Source of the DNA: Cytospora piceicola
Taxonomy: Eukaryota > Ascomycota > Sordariomycetes > Diaporthales > Cytosporaceae
Direction: 5' to 3'
DNA length: 64,000 bases
NCBI GenBank assembly: GCA_023375675.1
Contig: JALQBC010000009.1
Location: forward strand, 930,001-994,000
In this document: positions 56,289 through 64,000 of the stretch, piece by piece
How positions within the stretch are numbered: the first letter of the stretch is position 1
How the letters are laid out: every line of letters begins with the position of its first letter
Position numbers and translations under genes: made by a program
Notes under the pieces: generated by a model
Database searches by the model: none
Seen by the model: only the letters and a program-made list of their open reading frames with translations
What the model was told of the DNA's origin: nothing

Positions 56289-56567
56289 TTATGCCGTGTC
56301 AGATGGTGTACCGTTGAGACGAGGGCTATGCGCCGAGAGAGGCAGCTTAGAGCGTCTCCGCTTGCGTCGTGGGCTTCCTGACGATAGCTGCTCCTCCAAC
56401 CGGTTGTTCTCTTCGGCCTCTTCCCGCAGGGACTGCAGCCTGTCGCGTTTCCGCTTCCGTCGCGACCCCCCCGACATCAGCTGCTCCTCCCACCGACCAT
56501 CTTCCTCGTTCTCTTCCCACAAAACCTGCAGCGCCTGGTCCTGCTCCTGCGTCGGGCCTTGGGCTGG
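56289..56567 (-). other. In-frame open extension after the sgf73 stop codon
   Basis: Directly after the sgf73 TAG (56570-56568) the same frame runs on for 92 sense codons to a TAA at 56291-56289. It reads PAQGPTQEQDQALQVLW and then two copies of a charged unit of 31 codons (93 bp): WEEQLMSGGSRRKRKRDRLQ and RLEEQLSSGSPRRKRRRSKL, each flanked by EEN/REEAEENN. The composition is strongly protein-like. It may be a lost C-terminus, a readthrough product, or be joined by a 45-nt in-frame intron at 56591-56547 (GTGTCT...GCAG) that would remove the TAG. A sequencing error is also possible. Confidence 0.55.
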
Positions 56568-58305
56568 CTAGGCCGGGCCGCCAACAGACACCTGTCTCGG
56601 GGCTTGCATGGGGGTGAAGGTAGACGACCGCGCACTGCTCGGCATGGCGCCCAGCATGGGCACGTCGTCCTCCTCCTCGCCGGGCGCGTCCTCCTGGTCC
56701 ACGGGAGGCATGATGGGCACGGGGGGGCGGTGGCCGGGGTGCCCGGGTGGGAGACGCTGTGCGCCGTATCCGTTCACCTTGAAGATGTTCTTGCGGCCCT
56801 TGTCGGTGGCGTCGTCGATTTGCTTGCGCAGCCTCTCTCGCTGGTACTCACGCCTGATGGGCTCGAAGACAGGCTGCGGTACAACGGGCTGTGGATTCCA
56901 CTTGGCGAGCGCATTCATGACGGCTGTGGTCTCCTCGTCCGAGTCGATGGGCCCGGCATTGGGATCGTCGTCGTCCTCTACCGGGGCATTGGCGTCGAGA
57001 GCAGCCTCTGGAGGGCTTGTTAGAAAGTTTCAGCGGTGGTACATATGAATGGGCAACTTACTCTGCTGGCGAGCCTGGTTCTTCTTCTGGTACGCAGCCA
57101 AGAGCATACTGTATGGTAGTGATCGCCCAGCAACGGCGCGCTTGGCTCCCATGCTATGTGATTTACACGTTAGAGATCTAGCGCAAGGCTGTCCGTTCGG
57201 CAGGAGGACACCACATTGCCTCTCGACATCGACGGGACCTGATTACCTCTGGTTAGAAAGTTTCTTGTTTTGGTAGCTTCGCTCAAGTGAAACAAGCAGC
57301 TATGCGATTGAAGAAGGCGTTGTGATGGGGTTTCGTCGTGCAAGGGGTTTCGTCGTGCAAGGTTTAAAGGGGTGCAAGACGACGTGGTGTAAAATAGCAG
57401 GTACTGGGCAGTCAAACCCAACCCCACCGACAAGTTGATTTCTATCCCATTCGGGATAGGTGCAGGGTGAAGAAACTCACCTTTTGGTTTTGTCTTGGGC
57501 TTAGGTTCATCCTTCTTTTTCTTCTGTTTCGGCGCCTTATCAGCCTCACCCTCGGCCTTCCTTTTCTTGCCTGTCGGACCCCCTTCTCCCGTTTTCTTGC
57601 CAGCAACCCTCTTGGTCGTCTTGCCCGGGGCCTTATCGCCAACATCATCATCGTCACCGCTGTCACCGTCTGGACCAAGCGTGATTCCCTCCTCCTCTGC
57701 ACGGCGCTCCCGCTCCTCTCGCGCCGCAGCCTCCTTTGCGCGCTCGCGAGCTTCTCGCGCAGCCTTCTTGCGGTTGGCCTTCTCTTTCTTTATCCTCAAG
57801 CACCCGTTGATGTGTTCCACAGCAGTTGTCATCAGAACGCTCTTCTTGCACCATTTGCAGGATGTCAGGGCCGGTGCGTCGATCATCGGATATCCCTTCG
57901 TGAAGGTCTCGCGCGGGAGCTCGCCGAGTTCGTTCAGCGGATCGCCGGGCGACGGTGCGTTGTTGGCTGCGGTACTGGCGACAGTCGCCTTGGATTTCTT
58001 CTCTGTTGTCACATGGCAAGTCAGACGATACAGAGCGGATACAGTGGACGATGGGTTCGTCCTAGGGGCCGGGGGGGCTCTGCGCACCTTCGAGGATATT
58101 TGCGTCCTGGCTGCCTGCCTCTTTGAGCTTCGGTATTTTCTCCTTCAACTTGAGCTTGAAGCCTCCCGCCTTGCCTTTCCCGGGAGGGTTCTTCTTCGAG
58201 GCGACCTTGATCGTGGCCTCATCTTCTGCCCCAAAACAACGCATCAGTCGGTCGTCATTCGACATGCGACACGGTTGGCGCCTCACCTTTACGGTCGTCG
58301 CCCAT
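56568..58305 (-). CDS. sgf73: SAGA deubiquitinase-module subunit Sgf73 (ataxin-7 family)
   Basis: Exons 58305-58287, 58225-58088, 58002-57481, 57238-57062 and 57007-56568 give 431 residues, all phase-consistent. The N-terminal finger (C101, C104, H116, C120 in SCKWCKK...VEHINGC) and the SCA7 zinc-binding domain (C235, C245, C251, H254; [20 protein letters not shown]) are intact, followed by [23 protein letters not shown]. Sgf73 anchors the Ubp8-Sgf11-Sus1 module to SAGA and activates H2B deubiquitination. Between the fingers lies a Lys/Glu-rich arm. Intron 3 is unusually long (242 nt) and holds a 17-bp tandem duplication. The terminal TAG is followed by an in-frame open extension, so the true C-terminus is uncertain. 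Confidence 0.92.
57327..57360. repeat. 17-bp perfect tandem duplication in sgf73 intron 3
   Basis: GGGGTTTCGTCGTGCAA occurs twice head to tail, followed by a GGTTT remnant. Confidence 0.95.
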
Positions 58306-59525
58306 GATGGCTATCTGGGCCGCGCCCCTCTGCCCACACGATCGAACGCGTCGATATTCAGTCGATGTTGTGATGTGCCAAAGGGGTGCAAAAGCGCAAT
58401 CTGGCGGCTATTCCAAATGTCCACCAGTGCGTTGCTCCAATGTCCGGGATGGTCGTTCGGCTCGGATGCGGTGGTATCGTTACCTCGATATTTATACGAT
58501 TCGGTTGAAGGTTGCCTGCATCCCAGGGAATCGACCTAATTACAAATAAACTGGCCTATAAGGTCCAAAAAGCGGAGGGTGGTGGTTGGAGTCCCCGAAG
58601 GTGGTCTTGGAGCGGGAACATGTGCAGGTGTCGTGATGTTTGGGCAAAGCTTCGGATGTGGTTTCGAAAGGTTCCAGAGTGGTTAGGATGATGCAGGGTG
58701 GAGAGTGGGGAGACCCCAGGCGGCCAGGGTCCAGGTCCTTGACGGTTGGGCCGCACATGCAGACATGCTGGATGACTACTTGCATAAGCCCCTTCATGTG
58801 CCTAGTCTATGCAACTAAACAGGCTAATCAGCTTACCCCATATATCAACCTCTCCATCAAGGCAACATATCACAGCGTCAAAGGTTCAATTCGATAGAAA
58901 CAAGAGACGACAATTGCTGTTAGGTGGGTATTGGTCATGATTTCCTTGAATAATACGCCAATTTACTCTACAGCCCCCTTATCCGTCCAAACTTGCCGGA
59001 ACGCTCCCAACCAGATGCCTAAAATCCCATAAACTCCCGGTTTCACACTCTTATTGGATCCCAAACTCACTCGGACACTGCATATCCGCCCCCCCCCCCT
59101 AATCGCTGCCAACCAAAAGTGAAGTGCGAATGTAGAATACAAGCACGCCAAATACAAGAGACCGACTCTAGCTCCGGTGCAACGACCGAGAAGCCTTTGG
59201 CGCTGCCCCTTTAAATTTCCCCAACAGTGTCTCGATGTCTGCCAAGGTTTGATATGGCACCTAATCCGCGGGTCCCATCCCTTCACATGTTTCGGCCTGC
59301 AGTGTCGTATAGAAGTAATGTCTGTGACTCTTCAACGCCCATGTGTGATTTGTTGATTGTACCCGTAGACCAGCTCGTTAGGGTTGAAGGTTTGTTGAGC
59401 ATCAACAGGGGCCGGATGAAGATACCACATTGACGCAATCGTCCATCACCAGCATCGTTAGCCATACGTCTGGCGACATTTTGTTAGCCAGCACTGAGCG
59501 CAAGCAACAAGGTTCCTTTGGCATC
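58306..59525. other. Intergenic spacer, sgf73 promoter and pho85 3' side
   Basis: 1.2 kb between minus-strand genes, with an ACGCGT at 58346-58351 just upstream of sgf73. A C-run lies at 59091-59099. No further gene seen. Confidence 0.5.
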
Positions 59526-60591
59526 CTAGTAGTTGCCATAGCCTTGGGACGGAACGCCCTGCGACGGCACCTGCGCATAGCCTCCAGCATGCACCTGGGA
59601 CTGCGCCTGGAAAGCCCGTTGCTGCTGTTGCTGCTGCGAGGCGATCAGGTCGCTGAACCAGTGGTGCTGGAGAGCGTCCGCCGCGCTGATGCGGAGCTCG
59701 GGCCGCAGCTGCAACATCTTCTGCAGCAGGTCGATGCCCGCCGCATCGATCATGGGCAGGATCTGACGGAGGTCCTGGGTGGCGTACATCTGGAAGTTCG
59801 GTTTGTATTCGGGGAACTGGGTGATGCCGGGCCAGGTCCGCTCGGTTGGGGTGCCCATGATCCTGAAGATGCGCGTGATCTGGTCCTCGTTGGTCGTGCC
59901 CGGGAACAAGGGCCTGCCGGTGTACATCTCCGCCATGATGCAGCCGGCGGACCAGATGTCTATGCTCGTGTTGTATGTCCTGCTTCCCAACAAGACGTCA
60001 GGGGCTCGGTACCACAGCGTGACAACCTCGTTGGAGAAGGTGTTGACAGGGATACCGAAAGCCCTGGCCAGACCGAAATCGCCGAGCTTCAACTGTCCCT
60101 TGCTGTTGATCAAGAGATTCTGGGGCTTGAGGTCCCTATGAAGGACCCTGTTCTTGTGGCAGAAGTCGATTCCCTTGAGGAGCTGATACATGAACGACTT
60201 GATGAGCATCGGCTGGAGGGCTCCCCTGTCGCCTTTTGTGTCCATGTACTTCTTCAAATCACCATCCATGTAGTCGAACACCAACATGAGCTTATTCTCC
60301 GTATGAATCACATCATGTAGCGCGACAATATTCTCGTGTTTGAGCTCCTTCATGAGCGAGATCTCGCGGATGGCGGTGCTTGGGGTTCCTTCCTCGGAGT
60401 CAAGGTGGATTTCCTTCAGAGCTACGAATTCGCCGGTTTGCCTGTTTCGCCCTTTGAATACCTGTCAGGCAGCTTGTCAGATTTGTCCTATACCGTAATT
60501 CTGTCCTCATTCGTTGACTCACTGTGGCGTAGGTTCCCTCTCCCAGCTTCTCCAACTGTTGGAAGGACGAAAGATGGCGCTTGCCGTCCAT
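59526..60591 (-). CDS. pho85: Cyclin-dependent kinase Pho85 (PhoA/Pef1 type)
   Basis: Exons 60591-60523 and 60461-59526 (61-nt intron, GTGAGT...ACAG) give 334 residues. The splice lies inside the glycine loop [11 protein letters not shown] (17-27). Kinase marks: K39 in FVALKE, the cyclin-contact helix PSTAIRE (50-56), [10 protein letters not shown], the DFG of [10 protein letters not shown], and [11 protein letters not shown]. The Pho85-type sequence [15 protein letters not shown] has a Ser rather than Thr in the T-loop, which is normal for this family. The C-terminus ends in a Gln/Gly/Tyr tail (QQQQQQRAF...GYGNY). Pho85 works with Pcl cyclins in phosphate signalling, glycogen metabolism and cell-cycle control. 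Confidence 0.96.
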
Positions 60592-61887
60592 CTTGGATGT
60601 TTTCGATGATGCGTTGTCGGGGAGGAAATGCGGTGCTAGAGCACGTTGAGGTCGGCCGGTGTATCTTCGGTCGGATAAAGCACTGCTTGTTGTCTGTCTT
60701 GCGCGACAGGCCGTCACAGAGGGTCAGACGCTGTAGTGGTCTGGGTTCTTAGATGGGACCAGAAAGGTTTGCTTCGCGATATAAAGGCGATGCGGTCGAA
60801 TATTATCGTGTGTTCGTATGAATCAGCGACAAAGAGTCAGGGAGGCGAAAAGTAATAGTCGAAAGAAGGCAAAGAAGTGGTTTATGGTTGGGGTGGGGGG
60901 GAAGGATGCTGGGTTGCAACACTTATGGCCGGAGTGAAGTGGGCTGAGGCTCTTGTTGTTGCTATTCTTGGGCAGGCATCTGGCCCCGCGGCCCGCAGCT
61001 ACCCTTACCCACCATCCAGCCAGGCCCATGACTAAACTGACATGTGGTAATCTGTATCTAGCGATCACACCTTTTGCCTTTTCATTCTGGTTTTCCTCCT
61101 TCTGCAATTTAGGGGGATAGTATAATTTGTTAACTTCCGAACACTTGCCATTATGTAAAGGCCAAGTCACGTCGCACAGTTGACGAGGTTTTGAAGCAGT
61201 TAGGGGTATCGCATTTGCTGACGAGGTGACCTATGTGTGGATCGATCCTACGATTCTCAAAATTCCCAATGCAACAAAGCAGCCCTGCCCAGATCGTGAC
61301 CGAATCAGGGACCGTTCTCAAGTATGCACAATGGCATCGGTCCTGTTACTGCAAAGTCTCCAGGGACGAAAACAAACACCAGGGCTTGCCGCCCGCCGCC
61401 CACAAAGAACCATTCGTCTGACTATGGAGTCAACGAAAACCATAAACTCTTGCCACGCGAATACCGCCGAATATGTAGAGCCTGTGGAGGCACAGAAACA
61501 GAGTATCTACCCCTTGATGTGCCCCGAAAATCATTGTCATTTGTTGCGTCCGCATCGATTTGAACGCAACTCTAGTTTGAAGCCGGATTGGAATATTGCA
61601 TGTCGTGAGATGCGGGTGAGCTGCCGAAAGGTTGTACTCGTACGGGTAGCAACTTGGTGTGATTATTAGACGGTGGCAGCCGCAAGGTCGATTTCATGAA
61701 AGTCGGGGCGAACTGCGCTATCTCGCATCCAAACGATAAGCAATTTGTTAATGATGAGCCAGCAAGTCATATCAGATCTAATCCAGTCTGGTTGTCGTAG
61801 ATCTCCCCCTCCCCCCCCCATCGAGTCCCTCGGCTGCTCGGCTGCTCAAACTTCTGCGGTGGTAAGCGAGTGTCGTGATGGACCCGT
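60592..61887. other. Intergenic spacer
   Basis: 1.3 kb holding the pho85 promoter and the 3' side of the next minus-strand gene. No coding frame, RNA gene or repeat worth calling. Confidence 0.5.
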
Positions 61888-63873
61888 TCAGGTCTTACTC
61901 TCGCTGCCCTCTTTGTCGCTCGCGAACTTCTTGCCCGTGTCCCTCTCTCGAATATAGCGCTCAAAGAAGGATTCAGGCATGCCTCTTGGGCTCGGCAGGC
62001 TGGCAACGTAGCTCTTAACGTTCGAGGCATCAGGCCCGGATCTCCCATTTACTGAACCCACGAAGAAAGGAGGTGCGTCATCTGATTTTCTGATCCGTTC
62101 GAGGAGTTCGGGATCCTTTACCGGACTCATGATAAGGGACCTTCCGCCCAAGGAACCAATCGACACTTTGGGGATGCTTCCCTGAGGCATGGGAAGCACC
62201 TTGGGAGGGATCTCGGATGGTGAGCGGATCGGGATGCTCATCGGGGGCGAGGCGGGAATGGGAGCATTGGGCTCAAACGCGTCCTCATGCTCATCAGCCT
62301 TCTGATTCTGCTCCGGCTCTTCGGGCGCCTCAGGGAGGTGCTTCATTGGCGAGTTCTGGGCGGAAATGGCCTTCTTCAGGTTGAAGTCGTCATCGTCGGC
62401 GTCCAAATTGAACAGATCAAGTTCCTCGTCTTCCTCCGCGGCAGCTACCTTCACCTTCTCGGTCGGGACGGTAGGCGTGAGCCTTGAAGTGGTCTTCGGA
62501 GTTGTCACAGGTGCAGATGGAATTGGCCTCGGCGCATTGGGCTCAGTAGAGGCAGCCTTCGGAAGAGTAGACTGGGGTGCATTAGGATTGCCTGAGGTCG
62601 ATGTAGACAGCGATTGATCTCGAGCTGGCGCTGTCTTCCTCTTGGAATCCTTCCTAGACAGCATGAACAGTGAGCTGTCGTCGTCTGAGGACTCGTCTTC
62701 CGTCTCGGTCTCATCTTTCATCATCTTGGCCTTTCGAGCTTCCATATCCTCTCTGGTCTGGCCCTCACCTTGGCGAGGGGCAGCCTCCTCCTTAGGCCGC
62801 TCCGGAATCTGTTTGGGGCTCATCTCGTGATGCTCTTGGTTACTTTCAGGTGACAGGGTAGTTGGTATCCTGTTGCCGACTTTATCTGCAGCCGAAGCTG
62901 AAGCAACCTCACGCGACGCTTCGGAATTTACGACAGTCCACGTTGTTTGATCATCCAATGGCACCTTGGAGAGCGCGCGCAAAGCTTGAGATGATGAAAC
63001 TTTCCTTGGGCGCGGCGTCTCCTCACCTTCGATGTCGGCTAGTGACCTGACAGGCGGTGAGTCATCCGTGGGTGTTGTTGACTCTCCTGAGCTGACACTG
63101 CCACGCTCTGCGAAGGCTGTGGTTGATGCCTGCGGTGAAGATGACGGCAAGACCTCTTGGCCCTCAAAGTCAAATCGCACGCGACGGGGATCTTTGGGGC
63201 TATCGGCTGCTCTTGAAGAACCAGAAGAACTCCGTAGAGCACTCTTTCGGATTCTAGCTGTGCTTGAATCACTTGCAGTCGAGTCGATAGAAGTATCAGT
63301 AGCGTAACGCAGCGGGCTGGGTCTGCGACGACGGCGAGTGCTTTCGGAGGTCTGAGTGCCTTCGGAGGTATTTGTGTTTTCAGATGTCACTTTGGCGTCT
63401 GTCTCAGTGGTGGGCGCAGGACCAGGTGAGATTGAGGGTGAATGGAGGGGTCGGTCGATGCTCTCGAGAAGCGGAAGGAATGTAGGAGTAAAAAGACCCT
63501 GGAATTCCAATTCCCGCTCGTGAGGACTTGTCGGTTGCACCTTAGGCGTTCCTGAAGTATGAGGTAGAATTGGAGGGGGAGAGCGATTTCCGTTCCAGGA
63601 AATCTCGCTGAGTTTGGTGGGGTTTTCGGCTGAAGGCGATGGGCTGAGGCTGCCAGAAGGGGGATAGAGAGAAGGATAGCTGGCTAGTATTGAGTCTGCG
63701 ATGGCTTGCGAAACTCGATATGCAACGTCCTCTGGAACGTTTCTCAGAAGCTCCTCAGAATAACGTGTGAACTCGGTGGCCATCTCATGCCTGTAGGAGG
63801 CAACGCGGCTGTCAAGCTCGGCTAGCTTAGCCTGCGCCTCGGCGATGAGCCTTGCGGTGGTGTCGAAAGCCAT
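61888..63873 (-). CDS. Uncharacterised disordered protein with conserved ends
   Basis: One exon, 661 residues. A short N-terminal coiled coil (LIAEAQAKLAELDSRVASYR, then EFTRYSEELLRNVPEDVAYRV) precedes about 500 residues of Ser/Pro/Thr/Glu-rich disorder containing acidic islands (ETEDESSDDDSSLFML; EEDEELDLFNLDADDDDFNL). The C-terminus has short conserved-looking motifs: GSLGGRSLIMSPVKDPELLE, PPFFVGSVNGRSGPDASN and GMPESFFERYIRERD. Many SP/TP sites suggest phosphorylation. I do not recognise a named family; a similar layout occurs in other filamentous ascomycetes from memory. No membrane segment or catalytic motif. Confidence 0.8.
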   Translation of the reverse strand: MAFDTTARLIAEAQAKLAELDSRVASYRHEMATEFTRYSEELLRNVPEDVAYRVSQAIADSILASYPSLYPPSGSLSPSPSAENPTKLSEISWNGNRSPPPILPHTSGTPKVQPTSPHERELEFQGLFTPTFLPLLESIDRPLHSPSISPGPAPTTETDAKVTSENTNTSEGTQTSESTRRRRRPSPLRYATDTSIDSTASDSSTARIRKSALRSSSGSSRAADSPKDPRRVRFDFEGQEVLPSSSPQASTTAFAERGSVSSGESTTPTDDSPPVRSLADIEGEETPRPRKVSSSQALRALSKVPLDDQTTWTVVNSEASREVASASAADKVGNRIPTTLSPESNQEHHEMSPKQIPERPKEEAAPRQGEGQTREDMEARKAKMMKDETETEDESSDDDSSLFMLSRKDSKRKTAPARDQSLSTSTSGNPNAPQSTLPKAASTEPNAPRPIPSAPVTTPKTTSRLTPTVPTEKVKVAAAEEDEELDLFNLDADDDDFNLKKAISAQNSPMKHLPEAPEEPEQNQKADEHEDAFEPNAPIPASPPMSIPIRSPSEIPPKVLPMPQGSIPKVSIGSLGGRSLIMSPVKDPELLERIRKSDDAPPFFVGSVNGRSGPDASNVKSYVASLPSPRGMPESFFERYIRERDTGKKFASDKEGSESKT

Positions 63874-64000
63874 GTTGATGGCGGTACACCCTCTTGTAAC
63901 CTCTCAATTGATCCAGCACAATGGGCTACATGAACAAGTTGTCATGTGTACATTAATTGGGACCTGTAAGGGTTGTAAGCCACAGGGTTGTTGGCGTGGT

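Overview
The window is nuclear DNA of a filamentous ascomycete (Pezizomycotina, most likely a Sordariomycete). The evidence is: protein genes with short introns (mostly 48-120 nt) bearing GTRNGT donors, CTRAC-type branch sites and YAG acceptors; long stretches between genes; moderate GC; and a gene set typical of such fungi (Esa1, Mcm6, Rta1-like, GH125, Fsh1-like hydrolase, Pho85). I rebuilt the exon structures by hand so that frame is kept across every junction; no transcript data were available.

Layout. 1-153: 3' end of ATP synthase subunit f. 1492-5280: a large disordered RGG-tailed protein. 6537-9502: divergent esa1 / rex4. 10731-11306: a three-exon RNase H2 subunit C gene. 11822-14828: mcm6. 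15041-16600: a mitochondrial-type aminotransferase, followed by a 360-bp fossil of an FAD monooxygenase (16871-17230), a small Gly/Pro-repeat protein and an uncharacterised 518-aa protein. 21498-23199: secreted GH125 mannosidase. 23991-27426: a divergent pair, DNA polymerase delta third subunit (Pol32/Cdc27) and Rad18. 28302-29765: Chm7 (ESCRT-III). 33016-34011: an uncharacterised disordered protein. 35206-36082: Fsh1-type hydrolase. 38245-39506: Rta1-like membrane protein. 43260-45016: G3BP/Nxt3. 49183-50561: PH-domain protein. 51252-53717: divergent nnf1 / NOSIP. 53926-55152: peroxisomal adenine nucleotide carrier. 56568-58305: SAGA subunit Sgf73. 59526-60591: Pho85 kinase. 61888-63873: an uncharacterised disordered protein.

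Themes. This is core housekeeping sequence, not a secondary-metabolite or defence island. Several genes serve genome duplication and maintenance (rnh203, mcm6, pol32, rad18, nnf1), and their upstream regions carry MCB-type ACGCG elements of the kind bound by the MBF G1/S factor. Two chromatin modifiers (Esa1 of NuA4, Sgf73 of SAGA) are also here.

Most unusual signals. (1) The Sgf73 frame is interrupted by one TAG, after which the same frame stays open for 92 more codons containing a charged 31-residue repeat. (2) The perfect 10-bp palindrome TACCTAGGTA occurs five times, always between genes. (3) The pol32/rad18 pair shares a promoter with MCB boxes. I saw no CRISPR array, tRNA, rRNA or intact transposon. 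No convincing undescribed multi-gene system is visible. Three gene-poor blocks (29.8-33.0, 39.5-43.3 and 45.0-49.2 kb) remain unexplained.
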